Both the position numbers and the translations under genes were made by a program. This document shows, in pieces, positions 40,201-53,365 of a DNA stretch of 64,000 bases (positions within the stretch are counted from its first letter, which is position 1; every line of letters begins with the position of its first letter). This DNA is from Acanthaster planci (taxonomy: Eukaryota; Echinodermata; Asteroidea; Valvatida; Acanthasteridae): positions 2,733,322-2,797,321 of the forward strand of contig NW_019091358.1 of assembly GCF_001949145.1 (NCBI RefSeq). Reading direction: 5' to 3'. Under the pieces are notes generated by a model. That model had not been told where the DNA came from, searched no databases, and worked only from the letters and a program-made list of their open reading frames with translations.

Positions 40201-42516
40201 ATCCTCTGTGCAAAAGTATTTGTATTAAGTACTCACAAACTTATGTATTACTCATAAAACGTGAAATTTGTGAAATTGCAATGATCACCTTTGCTGACCT
40301 TTCTCTTATAAAGTTTCTCATTTTCCAGCAAGTACAAATTATATGCCATCGTATGAACCCTTTTTTATTGCAGTATTTTTCTATGATGGGGATGTTTTGA
40401 AGGGAAATCAAGGTTTCCCCATCAGTTGTTTCCCTTAGAATATTCAGCTGCTTTGTGTGTTTTTTAATTTTTAACAAATTTTCATTTGTCTTTCTGTCTA
40501 TTCAGGCGTCATCGATGCCCGCACAGACCCCAGGCCCCAGTCAGCAAGGGACCATGTGTCCTGTCAGAGTACACCAACAAGTACAAGCCATACCCAGGCA
40601 ACCTGATGCGGGACAGCTTCAAGCCCAAGGAGCAGATGATCCAAGGGACAGGCAACATGTCGGATGCCACCACTCACAGGTAAGGGAATCCTCTTCAATC
40701 CCCATCCCAACCCCCCATGGCACCTCCACCCAATCTCCCTAACCCTAGTCTACACACCAACTTCCAACTCTCAGTACACAGTTTAAGGATAGCCAACGTG
40801 TTCATGAACTCTAATGTACATGTACATTACTTTTTTAAATATGCACGCATATAAGCTGTGCATTTTACATGGACACATGGTGTTCCTTAGTTATAGAGCC
40901 CCACACATGCTGTGCTATGGTACTTGTGAGGACCCAGGACATTTGAAGGGACACCAAAGTCCTCACAGTCTGGTCGAAAATTTTCAAAAAGAAAACTTCT
41001 CTACTACTTTGAACAAATATACTGACCAGTTTTCAGTATTTTCTGAGATTACCTTTTGTAAAAAGATACCTGTGGCAAGATTAAATGTAAAAAATGTGTG
41101 GATTCCCTTCAATTCTTTACAAAGCTGTTTATTTGTCCAGGATTTAACAGGGTTCCTCATATACAGACCTGGCAGTGTTTTGTACTTGTTATTGCAGAGT
41201 GGATTACATCCCCCGTGAGGTGAACCGACCTGCCATACACCAACCGGAAACCTATCGAAAACCTGACGGCGACATTGACCATTTGACCTCATACACCAAA
41301 GACTACCCAGGTCACAAGTCGGAGCCCGTCAAGAGTTTCCGTGGTGACCACATCAGACATGTGCCCTCAGGAGAATTCCGCGGGAACCCAACATATACAG
41401 GTGAGTTCATACGTGTATATTTAAGTTGCTCCGTTATTTGTTCAGCTGTTTTGTACTCAAGTGGAATGTTTCTTCTTTTTATCACGCTAAATTGATTTAT
41501 TTTCACTGTTTGCAGATGACTATCGCAGGTGGAGTTTACCGACTAGAGATCAAGGCAAAGCATACCACTCATATATTCCTCCATCGGCTCCTTTTGATGG
41601 CCTGTCCACCTTTGCCCGAGATTTCCAGCCTAAAAAGGTTGATCTCCGTCAGAGTCTACGGCCGGCTGAGAACACACAACGATCTGATGCACCATTTGAA
41701 GACAAGACAAGCCACAAGGTATCCTACATCCCCCACGCCCCACAAGCCAGGCATGTGCGCCTGCAGGAGCCTTACAAGAGGAGCCCGCACAAGTTTGACG
41801 GCTTGACCACGTTCCAGCGCGACTTCACCGCCAAGGATGCTCACCGATCAGACAACTTCAAACCCGACGCAACACCCATGAAGTCCGACCAGCCCTTTGA
41901 AGACAGCACGACCTTCAGGTCCGACTACAAGAAGTGGGACAGCGAGCCCATACAGGTCCACGTCCCTGAGACATACCAGAAACCTGCAGGCGACATGGAT
42001 CTGTATACGACAAACAAGCTGGCCTACCAGCCGCACAAGATCAGGCCGGCCTCAGCTAGGCGTCCGGTCTCCCAAGGGCGCAAGACAGACGTACCATTTG
42101 ATGATCGCACCAACTACAATTCCGATTTCCGCAAGTGGAACAGCAAGCCCGAGCGGCGAGGGGACCCATCCCAGCGACCCTACGAGAGACCAGAGATCCC
42201 GTTTGAGGGCTCGACCAACTACCGCGCGCACTACATCCCGAAGCACGCCATGCCAGCGAAGAGCATGGGTCCGGATCGCACCGCCCGCCAGAGCAGCGAC
42301 CCATTTGATGACCGTACTTTCTACAAACTGGACTTTACTGCAAAGGAAATGACACCTTGCCCGGCCATCAACCTCCCTGCCAGTGGGTACGTGTTCAGCC
42401 AGACTGATCAGAGGGGGCACGAGATGTGGGTGAAGAACGCCTGGACTGGGGAGACAGAGCGAGTGATGAAGACTCCACCCCAGCAAATCAGCCTTGAACA
42501 GGCAACTTACGCATGA
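37205..42516 (+). CDS. SAXO1: Stabiliser of axonemal microtubules (SAXO/FAM154 family)
   Basis: SAXO proteins bind and stabilise microtubules of cilia, flagella and centrioles through Mn repeats. Four exons: 37205-37242, 40506-40679, 41198-41400 and 41516-42516. Phases agree and give 471 residues, against about 474 in human SAXO1. The N-terminus has the family Cys-rich head (CICQICTCG, then RHRCPH across the first splice). Next comes CVLSEYTNKYKPYPGN with RDSFKPK. Repeated Mn-type units follow, each with a hydrophobic-acidic core such as PFEDSTTFRSDYKKW, PFDDRTNYNSDFRKW, PFEGSTNYRAHY and PFDDRTFYKLDFTAKEM. The C-terminus (SGYVFSQTDQRGHEMW) also matches the family. The first exon is tiny and its intron is 3.3 kb. 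A consensus RFX X-box at 40028 suits a ciliary gene. Paralogue choice (SAXO1 against SAXO2) is uncertain. Candidate poly(A) signal AATAAA at 43194. Confidence 0.92.
37254..37300. repeat. Perfect palindrome, 23-bp arms, 1-nt loop
   Basis: Positions 37254-37276 and 37278-37300 are exact reverse complements around a single C. It begins 11 nt inside the first SAXO intron and contains two overlapping GTAAGT donor-like motifs in its left arm. A degenerate third copy of part of the arm follows (ACTAGTAAAATACTACT). Confidence 0.9.
40028..40041 (+). promoter_or_regulatory. RFX X-box, GTTACC-CC-GGCAAC
   Basis: Fits the X-box consensus GTNRCC-N(0-3)-RGYAAC at every constrained position. It lies in SAXO intron 1, about 465 bp before exon 2. 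A second partial site on the opposite strand (GTTGCCACGGTGAT) is about 65 bp downstream. RFX factors drive ciliary genes, which fits the host gene; activity is not shown. Confidence 0.55.
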
Positions 42517-45500
42517 GACCTTCACACGAGGAAAGCAAGGCCCAAGAAACGATTACTAGGTAATCGTATGCCCCAGTTATTAGGTAATGGCATGCCTCAT
42601 TGAGCAGGCAGGATCGTTAGTACAGTCCACAGAATCACAAAATATGTCACAGCTACAAATGTACAACTTGTAAGCTTAGGATACGTTGAAGTCCGTGGGC
42701 ACAGCCCACTGAGAATATTGGGTTAGGGCATACTGGAATGGTTGGGATGCAAATGAATTTTGAGATATCCTAACGGTGTCGTCTCTGTCTCACAATTTGC
42801 AGGATCAAAGGTAGAGTGCAATATTTTTCAAATTAACCTTTTCCCTTGGTGTTTTAATGAATTTCAGACTGCTGGATTCCACTACACACATGGAAGACAA
42901 ACAAGGCTCAAATTGAAATATCTTGAGTTGAATAATGAAACTCAAAATGACCACAGTAATCCCCATATTCACATCCATCGTGTGTCGCTGCAGCTGTTAT
43001 AAATCTGTACCAATGGTTAAACAGAATGAGGGCAAGTTCGAGCAACGACTATAATTGACCATAGACCGCTTGACCTGTGTATGGTCGGACACGTCTAGTC
43101 GACCATTTGGGACCAGGTTTAGGGGTATGGTTGCACCGCTGGTTACCGATAACATATTTCATTCATCATTACAGAGGGAACCATTCACATGAAAATAAAT
43201 GTACCAGATTTCAGTGACCTTGTACGCTACGAAAAATCGCAGCCTGTGCTGAAATTTGAGTAAAAGTGAAATTAAAAACAAAATGGGCCGATTGAGGTCG
43301 TTCAAGTGTAACTTAATAGCACATGCGCATTGTTAAAAAGCCACTGACTACTGGCCTACCTATAGTTAGCGCCCAAACTTGCCCTAAAATGCAGCAGTAT
43401 AAAATGTAATTATTTACATGTAGATCATGTTCGGCAGCCAAATAAGCAAACGCTATATGGAGGTTGTAACTGCCAAATAGCTGTTAGAAAACAACACTTT
43501 TGGTTTCACTTCCTGTGATAAGGCCATTCCCAAACTAATACCTCACTGAGCTTACTTGTGTGTGAGAGGCACATGGGGTATCCTTACAGGCTCCTGTACA
43601 AACAGCATTTTTCTTTGTATAGTGTTCAACAGGCTACACTGATTAGGTCTTGGTTACAGATTATGTGTTGGTTATTGAAGTTTAATCCAGATCTTTTCTT
43701 GATTGCTGCACCCCCCCCCATTTCTTTTTAAGTCATTGTTTTGGTTCATGCCTGTCGTTGCCTAGAAACCAATACACAAATGATAACATGATCCTTAACA
43801 ACAAGCCCGCTGTAAAGCAAGGGGGCGCTCTGGCACTATTGTTGGTTATTCTATACATGGAATACAACAAAGACATTACATGCTGCCAAGCTACATGTAA
43901 ATAGACAGGCATTTTGAAATAGGTGTACATTGTACAAACAAAATAGACATGCGTTTAAAATGAAATACAAAGTGAAATAAATGAGTGTAGATTATGCTGA
44001 AAATACATGTAGTACAGCATACGTACGGGCAAGACAGCATTCTCATGAAAATACCGCAGCATTTCAAGAAAAAAGTCCACCTAATTTAAGGAGGTGACAG
44101 TCAATGCACTTACTATGGAAGAAAATTTATTTTATCAGGATTGTTGAAGGAAAATGTACGTGCTATGGGGTGATGACCTCAGAAGCTGATCAAAGTTGCA
44201 CAGTTTCAGACCCATGATGATTTGTAAACTAGTTGATGCAGCATGAACATTAAATGCATAAATGTTGGTGTACAGTGCAGGCCAAGCCGATGTCACAAAG
44301 CACAACTTCTGTACATGTACGTGCTAGAGCAATTTATAGTGTTCTCAGAGACGTAATTTTAATAGAGGCAATACATCAAATGTAATACATGTACTTAAAA
44401 TGACAGGGTATCTACATGTACCTGTAATTAGCAGTACTTGCCAATTGTGCGCACTCGTTTTTAAGTTGTAAAGAACACTGAATGTTAGTGATCACTGTTC
44501 AAGTACATGCACAAAGGTAGATAAGTTTTCCTTTCATTTTTTTCTCTTCAGAACTTGCTCCGTCAACAAGCAAGAAATCTGAATATAATTCCTTTTGGAG
44601 TAAGCATTTTACAGGTGCTTAAAAGCCTGGATATTTTGTCCAAAATGGATGGTGTGTGTCTAAGCGCCCATTGTGAAGGCAATCTCAATGAACAATTTTT
44701 TGTTTCTTTTTCAAGCTGCTTGTAGAAATAATTGCCTTTTTGACAAAAGAATTTGAAAGAATCGTGTTAAATCATGAGCAATAAGTGCCTCTATTTCTTC
44801 CTGTTCATGTTGTCCATATATGGAACGAGCTGTCCAAAGTGCCTTAGAATAGAAACGCCAAAGACCCTCTTTTTTTCTGAAGCTCCTCTTGGTACAAAAC
44901 GTTTTTTAAAAAACAGTCAGCTATAGTTTACAATGTGTAAATAGTAATACATGTGTACATGTAGCTTGATAATATTCGACTGGTTTTATTAATTCAAAGA
45001 AATTTGATAGTAACGTACATGTAGATGTGTCTCCATACTTGGAAAAAATTCAACAAACGTACATTCACTTGTGATTTTTTAAAGCATAGTTTTGAAGAAT
45101 ATAGAATCTTTGGAATTCCAATTAAAGCGTGATTTGTGAGGGTCGTGTACCACCGGCTAGCCCAAAACAAAAAAAACGAACACTTAAAACATGACAATAG
45201 AGCCAAATTTTAAGTAAGTTCTAAAAATAAAGAATGTTTTGCAATGGACTTCATATACCTGTACATTAAAAAGATTAACCTGATGGAATTGCTTTGGTAT
45301 AAATGTCAAGTGGGTGATGACCGACCGTGAGAAATAGTGGAGTAAGTCACATATGTACAATTTGGAACTAGAAGTCTGTATATAAATCTTGAATGTAAGC
45401 TTTTAGCATCTTCTGTTGTATGTTTTGCTGTCACCTCTATATGAGGGCATATTGTACCACAGCCATTATGTGTCGAGCTATAGCCTCATCAGCACTGCTT

Positions 45501-47798
45501 TGATTAAATAAAATCAATCATCACTGGCTTAAAGCTTGATTTCAGATATCGAATGGAGACAAATCAAAGAAACAAAGAAGATATATCAAAACATCTGTAA
45601 TGAGAACTGGGCATATTTCAAGCTTCTGCTTAACAGTGTGTACTTCAGAAACGGTTCTGTGTATTTCCCATCTGCTTATGGACTGTCTCTTAATGCATTA
45701 CTTCAGCGAACAGATGGTGTCAACAGGCAGACAGCGTGTAGTGCCAGTATATCCCAATATGCTGTAGTGGCACAGGAAGTATGGCCAATGAACCCATGGC
45801 CAGTATAACATTCATTCAGTTGACATCTTTTTGCTGGTACAGTGTCCAACTAACCAGGATTCCCATTAGCATGAACTCATTAATTAATGTGTCAGAGGTG
45901 GTGTTGACAGTAATCTGGCAAGCACACGCGTGTAGTGTACATGGTACAGTGCAAAGCTTTGCTCATTTAGAGAAATCGCACATTTCATGTAAAAACAGCA
46001 GAGCAACTCAAAAATGACGACACATTTACCCAGGATAATTGTATGCCATCTTTGTTGTATAAATTTCTTTCTCAGTAAGTGATGTACATGTACATACTGT
46101 AAGTAGTAGACAGATATCTGAAATATGGAGACCCAAAATTAATAAACAGGAAGCAGTAGGATCAAAAGCAGTCTGACTCTAGTCTCTTTATAATGCACTT
46201 ATAATACTGATATAAAACCTCTTTCCACCATCAAAGGCTGGCTCATACTTGGGGCAAAAGTGGACATGGATGCTAAATTGTGACGTAAGATCAAATAGGT
46301 AGGCTGTGACTTTGTGCAAGTTGAACACGTTTAAACTCGAGCGAACCTCGCTGCAAATGTTTTCAGGCGTCCATGTCGCTTCATCACATTCGCGTTTGCC
46401 CAAAGTATGAACCGACCTTCAGTAACAGTTAATATTGCACCATTTGCCAGGCTACTACTGCAGGCAGACCAACGAACAAGCCCAAAACCAAACGAATATC
46501 GCATGCAACCCCTGTAAAGCTGTAAACCAGCTCCATTAGCCCACGACACAGTTCTACTTTGTCACCATCCTAAGAAATGGAAAAGTAACGAACAAAATGT
46601 TTTACCTTCAAATTTTAGCTGGCAAAAAAAACACACATTCTAACAAGTTTTCAACTTGACGTTCTTCTGAAATAGCTACTTCCAACCATGCACTAACGCC
46701 TTTCAAATAATGGCAATGATGCCACTGATCTCTGCACTGGATACATGTAGTGCGCTCATTCATGACTATGCACAAACAAATGAGGCCCTGCCTCTCAGTT
46801 TTAAGGGGGGGGTAGGGCCTTCCAAAGATGGCTGCCAACACATTCTGCGCAACATATAGCATCATTAGTTTCAAGCTTTGAAGCATTATTGAGCAGTAAC
46901 AAATAATTTTATGGGTTAAAGGGGATTTGTTTGCTTGAATGTCACTGGCATGAGCTGTTACCTGAAATAGGCTGATTCCACAAAACCGGCCAACAGTCAC
47001 AAACATCTTGGGCCTCGCGCAGGCATGCCATCAAGCGCGAAGATTTGCTTGGAGCCTCCAAAAATTGGTACCTAGTGACATTGATCTCCACAGCCAAAGT
47101 AACTAGGCACTTGGTACATAGTAATCGGCGACCAACATTCACACAAAAAGTTTTTTTTAATTGAAAACATTTCTTTACAATTCACGTGAGACCTGTCCCC
47201 AAACAGCAGCACCTAAAGATAAAACAATTTTTTAAAGTAAACACACATATGTGAAAATCTTTGAGCATAGGGAGAATACATTTAAATCCAAATATATACA
47301 TATATGTGTAAAATATATTTCAGAGATTTTAGCCACAATAATCAGAATATAGCCATAATGTACATGTATCTGTATGAAATAAACTGAATGTATGCAGAAT
47401 AGAAGTAAACTGGTACATGGCTTCCAAACCTCCTGCATGGAAAACAAAATAAGGGAAAAGGCTTCGGTCAGAGAGTGTATGGCTTCCTGAGAACCCTTGT
47501 TCGGACATCTCTTGTTCAACTGCACACTGATTCAACAGTGAAGTCGGTAAGTATCCCTATCAGTCAGTGCACTCAGTTTTGATGAGCACAATTTCACTGA
47601 GCCAATATCACCCGGATTGTCTGCTTTGTGGCAAATTTTTCTGTGGCAAGGACCTACAAAAGCAGGGAGCCAGTAATGGGTTGTGTGTACTGTAAGACAG
47701 TTTGACTGGTAACCCACCAAGCGTCTTCTCTGTGCAACGGCTGTTTAAGCTAATACCAACTCCATGCAAGCTGGTCCCCCAACTGACCAGCGTCCCTC
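42517..47798. other. Convergent intergenic space between SAXO and PTS
   Basis: The 3' ends of SAXO (+) and PTS (-) face each other here. Candidate SAXO poly(A) signal AATAAA at 43194-43199. Many ACATGTAC-type palindromes occur (44318, 44394, 44413, 44950, 46084). Minus-strand open frames at 46331-47142 (up to 132 codons) show no known domain or splice-consistent partner exons and are not called. Confidence 0.5.
43194..43199 (+). terminator. Candidate SAXO poly(A) signal AATAAA
   Basis: Canonical hexamer about 680 nt after the SAXO stop codon. No cleavage evidence is available from sequence alone. Confidence 0.3.
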
Positions 47799-50700
47799 CT
47801 AATTGGACCAGTCACCTCGGTAGAACACAACGTTGTTGCCTGTTTCATGGAGCTTCACCTCGTAGAGCAGATCTGGGTTGGGGAGTTGCTTTCGTATTTG
47901 CTCCCAGATGAACACGGCAATGTTCTCCGCCGTGCTGACGATGTCCTGAAAGTACGGCACATCCTTGTCAATATTTTTATGGTCCAGGAGGTCCATGATT
48001 GCTTTCTGTGTAAGAATCACATATTGACACATGTACTGTGACTTATCTCCATGCACCTCTCCAAAAGGAGTCCTGATTTGCTGGCTGCCTTTACAATACC
48101 ATCATTGTCTCTGAAAATGAGACCACAAACTCTGTACACAAGGTGCATGATCACTGCACACTCAATGGATATTAAAGGTTTGCTTTGGCTGCACAGTTGC
48201 AGTAAAACAATGATCAAAATAATCAGCATAAAACATGTATCACATCAAAATCGAGGAATCTCCGAGTGCAGCACGTGCACATATCTAGTGTAGACATGTC
48301 TGTTTTTTTCTCATGTAGTTCAGAAAACTGTGAAAATATCTTTCTTATTGTTTGACTGTTGACAGTTTCCTTAACTGTTCCTCTTCCTTTTGCATAATCT
48401 TGACCCCCCAATGGCTCTAAACCTGTTTTTCAGCGAGGAAACTGTGTGTGGACCAGACACAGTCCACAGAAGGGCTACATATCCTGCACTGTTTGGACCT
48501 GCTTTGTTCTCAGGTCCTCACAAAGATAGCAAGGTTGCCACGAAAATAAATACCTGTGTGAAGACACACACTGGGGCTGTGTTCTACAGCTATGGCTATG
48601 TCAGTTAACAGCGTGTTCCTGTGTGTTTTCAATGGGCGAAAGCCTAGACCTAGCCCAAGACAACAGATTTGAATGCCTCACCTTCATATATTGCTTCAAG
48701 TCGGTCAAGTTCATCACCATGCCTGTGACAGGGTCAACCTGTAACATTGGAAAACATGAATCATTTGGAACATTCTTTCAAAAACATTTCTAATATCACA
48801 AAGGGTTAGAATGGACAGTGGACGAGGAATGGGTAATCCTTGCACAGGTTGTGAATTGAAAGATGACTTTATTTGAAAGATCCCCAAACTTCAGAAGTCG
48901 CCTTTACTTACTCACAGGAAAGCTGAACATATCATTGCACAAGTACAGAAAATATCAATGTGGGTTTAGACACAGGTTATATATAGCTTGTATGTTAAAT
49001 CTGTTATGTTTAAAGCAAAGTTTAGAAAATCTCACCTCGCCTTTGAGAATGATTTCAACTGCAAAAGGAAAGAAAAAGATTACTTAACATTCATGAGTAC
49101 AGCAATGCCCTAACAAAAGAAAGTGCAAGAGCTTGTGTAGAAAATCTTCAACGGGGTCACCATTTAAATTAGACATGTTTTCAAGGTACAGTAGATCTAC
49201 TCACAAAAATTTTGTTCTGATGGTCAAAACTACAGTACAGAAAATCAGTAACAAGTGACTTAGAAACCATGATCTGTTACTGCAGATGGCTTACGTTCGG
49301 CGCTGGGTTGTGAGACCTGGAATAAGTAGGGAAATTGCTCCTTGCCTTCACCAACCAGACACAACATAATCAGTCACTGTTTGACCTTGGTGGATCATGG
49401 GGTCTAGAATAAACCCTTGCTCCCGAGGTTCTACGTGTACCTAGATTCCTGTCAATCTGTTGCCATTTTAGGTCAGGAATCCTTCCTAATCATAGTGATT
49501 TGTTTCTCTGTGCTTCAACTCTCATGGGCCATCAAGTCTCAAGTAAAGCAAGAATGACAGGATTCTACCTCCCCAAATCCTGCAAAATACTCCCAAAAAC
49601 CTCCCAGTGGATTTTGAAGGGTCCAGCCAGGTTAGCTCCAGTGAACCCTGCAAACCCTTCTCCAGAAGGCACAATCATGAAAAGATCTTTACTCTTTGCT
49701 AGAAATTAGAGTTATTTTGAGCGGCACTTGCTCACCCCAACTCACCTCTGTAGTTATGGCCGTGGCCATTAGGGTTATTGCACTTTCCAAACAAGACCTT
49801 GTTGACATCATCGCTAAGACACGGACTGTGAAAAATCAAAAGCAAATGCAGAGAACATAGATTATTTCTACCGCACCTTAATCAGGGTGTTAAACCTGGA
49901 TAAATCCCTGTCATCTTCTTTTCCTCCAAGAGATGTGCCAGCTTCGTACATTTGAAGACTCGGGCACATTGCAATGAGAGGCAGTTACAGTTTTAGAGGT
50001 GGGAGGGAAACCCCACAGGAATACTCTGGGGAATCAAGTAGCGATGGAAAACCCAATCCACAAGTGGACTGAGCTAGGAACGAAGCCAGACCGCAGAGGT
50101 GGAAGGCGAGGAAAGAACCACTACGCCAACCCGATTCCCCTGATTGGTTGATCATTGATCACATTTCACTCAATTATTTGTTCTACTCAAGAGTGCCTAT
50201 TCAATAGAATTTCATTTCAATTGACTGGTTCCCACCTCCATTTTTTTTTCTCGGTAAGAAAGAGAAAAACAATGTAGGGTGGCGCTTCAGACATGAATTG
50301 GTTTTGAAATTTGACTGACGTAAAATATGAGCAGGACTTATTTGTCAATATTTGGTCTCCTAACTGAAGAGGATTTCTGCAGTTTTTGTTCCAACAATTA
50401 ATGAATGTTTCACATTTGTGCAATTGGTAAGAATAATTTTATGAGTTGACAGATGAAATGTTTAATTTGCCTCGTGGAATCAAACGTTTCATCTGTCATC
50501 TCATGAAATTATTCTGACCAGTGCATTGCACTCATAAACATTTATTATTCAAGTGATTTGTCCACAACATACAAAGTGGATTGTTCTACAGACAATTGGT
50601 AACCCCCCAATAATGGGAAAGAATTTAAGAGACGGAAACCACTTATTTGTCCATGCAGTGACCTAGGCCTTAGAGATTTTAGTGTTATAGAATTAGCCAT

Positions 50701-51117
50701 CTGACATCTGAAAGCAACCTAGGCCTAGTATAGTCTAAACCATGGAGGTAGAATCACACCTCCATGTCTAAACTAAAGCCAAATTTAGGTGTGAAAATAT
50801 TAAGGCATTTGCTTAGAAAACACTTCGAATTTTTCAGACCAGCCTCATACATGTCATTATGCTGATATTGTCGGCATAAATCATAGGGTTGGTGCACAGA
50901 GTACTGGGTGTCAAGTGGTGTCCGTATATGGAATTCTTTGTGAATTGCTGTTTGTGTACATTTCATTTGAGACTGCTCACCTGTGCAATCTATGGCAGGC
51001 ACTGAATGACTCCGCTCTGCTCACATACACCACCCGTCTGCGTGCCGCCTCTACTCGCTTCTGATCATTGTTGTTAACTGGACCGTGGTTCAGTGAAGTA
51101 CCCCCAGACATTGACAT
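47799..51117 (-). CDS. PTS: 6-pyruvoyltetrahydropterin synthase
   Basis: PTS converts 7,8-dihydroneopterin triphosphate to 6-pyruvoyltetrahydropterin, the second step of tetrahydrobiopterin synthesis, releasing triphosphate. Five minus-strand exons, read 5' to 3': 51117-50981, 49825-49746, 49058-49036, 48738-48682 and 48005-47799. All phases fit and yield 167 residues (human 145; the extra residues are at the N-terminus). Zinc ligands are visible as His42 (FSACHRL) and His67/His69 (NPNGHGHNY). Catalytic residues are Cys61 (FGKCNN) and the Asp107-His108 pair (LLDHKN), and the substrate-anchoring Glu is Glu153 (LHETGNN). [14 protein letters not shown] and [10 protein letters not shown] match the family C-terminal half. 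Exon 3 is only 23 nt. A second in-frame ATG two codons downstream (51111) is an alternative start. The donor of exon 4 lies at the edge of a dispersed repeat (48560-48682). Confidence 0.96.
48560..48682 (-). repeat. CTAGACCTAGC-family repeat, copy C, abutting a PTS exon
   Basis: GCCTAGACCTAGCCCAAGACA and GATTTGAATGCC match the copy at 31632-31760 (AGACCTAGACCTAGCTC, GATTCGGATGCC). On the PTS strand the repeat starts GTGAGGCATTC, so its first bases include the splice donor of PTS exon 4. The left limit is uncertain. Confidence 0.45.
50030..50140 (-). repeat. Possible tRNA-like SINE in PTS intron 1
   Basis: On the minus strand GGGTTGGCGTAGTGGTTC resembles a Pol III A box (TGGCNNAGTGG). It is followed by CGCCTTCCACCTCTGCGG and later GGGTTTTCCATC in place of a B box. 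Only the A box is convincing. Confidence 0.35.
50690..50890 (-). repeat. Dispersed repeat, partner of 27290-27500
   Basis: Shares ATCTGAAAGCAA, CTTAGAAAACAC and TTTTTCAGACCAG/TTTTTAGATCAG blocks in the same order and orientation with the copy in an SLC25A46 intron. It lies just downstream (3' on the minus strand) of PTS exon 1. Confidence 0.55.
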
Positions 51118-52056
51118 TGTTGCTCCTCGGAACAAAGTTCACCTTGATGTTTGTTCTATCTGTGGATTCACAGGTCAACTGGGCAGTGTGCTTTTGTTGC
51201 CTTTATGAAGTTTTCGTATCAGTTCTTCACTAGCGGCAGAACCCTGACCGTACCGGACCACAACAGTACAAAGCTCCACCACACTAGCGCCACGCGTGCG
51301 GGTTCCGGGTATACGCGAGGTTGTCCCTTGGGGATTCATCTCCGCGGTGGCTTAAGATTAGCGAATTTGTCCCCGATTTAAACGATCCCCGAACACAGTG
51401 CAGCTCTTTTTCTGATTAATTCACCTTTACTTAAATAATAAGAGGTAAGCGCTCAAGTAATTTCGATTTTTGAAACTGACTGCGGAGCCGACGGGAGACC
51501 GAGCCAAAGTTTTAAAAATGTCTTGGATGTACCTTTCAGTGAGGGCGCTATACAAACTTGTGAGCTCATCGAAAGTGTGGTTTGGTTTTATTTCCATTCA
51601 TCTTGTTGTAGCATAAAATCACATTGGTTAATGCACATGATGAACCATGCAGGCTGGCAGAAAGGTACTGCTTGTACCAGGCCAGGCCCCCATTATATGT
51701 AACTGAATACGATGAGATAACGGTAAGCGCAGCAAAAACTTAAAGATTATTATTTCAAAGAGGAAAAAGGCATAAGTATGAAAGAAAGCACTTAGAACTA
51801 AAAGAAAAAAAAAAAAGAAAGTCGTCGTCGAATAACAATACAGGTTTTTCTGGCCAATTTCGGAAAATGTGCGATTTAATCTGTGAAATGAAAATTCAAT
51901 TTGGCGTAGATTTTGAACACGACTTAATTAAGACGTGATGGTAGACTGCCATTATCAAGGTTATGATAATATTTTTAGAAGACAAAACGGGAAACTAATC
52001 ATCAAGGTTAGGGGAATATTTTTAAAAGCTGAAAAGGAACAAACGGGACACTAACG

Positions 52057-52292
52057 GGCCGATTTCATAGAGCTGCTTAAGCACAAAATTTGCTTAAGCA
52101 CAAAACGTTGCTTAAAAAACAAAGGTTACCAGCTCAAAATCTATGTGATTGTCATGCTAACCAAGAGACAGCTGAATACCATTCCAAACCAATATACATT
52201 AGATGGAGTTTTGGCTGGTAACCTGAATTGTCAAGCAAGGTTTTATCGCGCTTAAGCAAATTTTGTGCTTAAGCAGCTCTATGAAATTGGCC
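52057..52292. mobile_element. MITE with about 44-bp inverted repeats
   Basis: The left end GGCCGATTTCATAGAGCTGC then TTAAGCACAAAATTTGCTTA is matched by the reverse complement of the right end GGCCAATTTCATAGAGCTGC then TTAAGCACAAAATTTGCTTA, with one mismatch visible. The 236-bp element has no coding capacity. Its internal GGTTACCAGC segment is mirrored by GCTGGTAACC, extending the palindrome. Confidence 0.85.
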
Positions 52293-53198
52293 GCAGGTTC
52301 ATTTTCGCAATAAAAGCATTCAACTTCGTGTTGCATCCTTCTATAAATCAATGTGCATTACGACTCATTTAAGCGGTTGCAAATAGGTGATTGGGATTTC
52401 GGTTTCAAGTATTCGTTTTTGCCAATCATCACAAAACAATGTACATTCTTATTCGCCAAAGATATGTCTCTTATTGTGATTCTTCGGAAATGAGTATTCA
52501 TTTTCATTTGCTGTAATTCAAATTCGCAAAAATATACATACAATTTGATTAGAAGACACAAGGTTATACACAAATTATGACATCATAAAAAAGTACCGTA
52601 ATGTTACTCATGAAGGGTTAGATTGGAATTGTACACAAAATAATTAAGGACTTGATGATTTTGCAAGAATCTATGTTTGACCTTTAACTTAGCTGCTGTA
52701 TGATGTGAGTTTGGCAAAAAAGACGTAGCACATAACACAAGAAGGAAGATTCCCTTAGCCTCGATGTTTAAATAGGCTGCGTATGATCGTCGGTATGTTT
52801 CCAAAGACAGCATGACTATAATGAGTATTTAAACATTTAATCCAATACTAAAAACTTCTAAAAATATAACTTCTGTTAGCATACAAGCTAATTCCATTTT
52901 TGACCAGGCATACCTTAAATAACACACAGGCGAAATTGCCTGCATATTTTGAGGAGTACATTTAGTAAGTTAAGATGCGAATGAAGGATTGCAGATGTAT
53001 TCGATTGCGCGCAAAAATGAATGTCAACATGCTTAACCAGTGTAATACCGAGAAATTAAACGCTGACTTTATACGACTGCATGCACTCTCAAAGAGAAAT
53101 TGAAAGAGAATTTTTTATTTGTATGAAATAGAAACAAGGATTGAATCCGTCACTTGTCGACGATTGATTGTGCGTCTTAAATGTGGATCCTTTACAGT

Positions 53199-53365
53199 CG
53201 GCCCCGTCGCCAGCTTCAGACATCAAGGGGGCTACGGTATCTGCTAGGGGGGCCACATCACAAGAATAAAGTATAATTTTTACGCTTATGCTTTTTACCA
53301 AGGGGGGGGCAACTTCACGCCACCGGGGGGCCCAGCCCCCTGCCCCCCCCCCGGCGACGGGCCCG
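53199..53365. mobile_element. GC-ended fold-back element with G/C homopolymers
   Basis: CGGCCCCGTCGCC on the left is mirrored by GGCGACGGGCCCG on the right. The inside contains several G or C runs of 6 to 11 and an AT-rich middle (AGTATAATTTTTACGC). It looks like a short non-autonomous DNA element; termini are approximate. Confidence 0.5.

Noticed and set aside
41897-42525. Additional frames on both strands over the SAXO last exon
   Set aside because: Shadows of the repetitive SAXO coding exon, which alone carries the Mn-type repeats.
46608-47006. Open frame of 132 codons (-) downstream of PTS
   Set aside because: Lies in the PTS 3' flank, has no known motif and no partner exons. Probably 3' UTR or intergenic.
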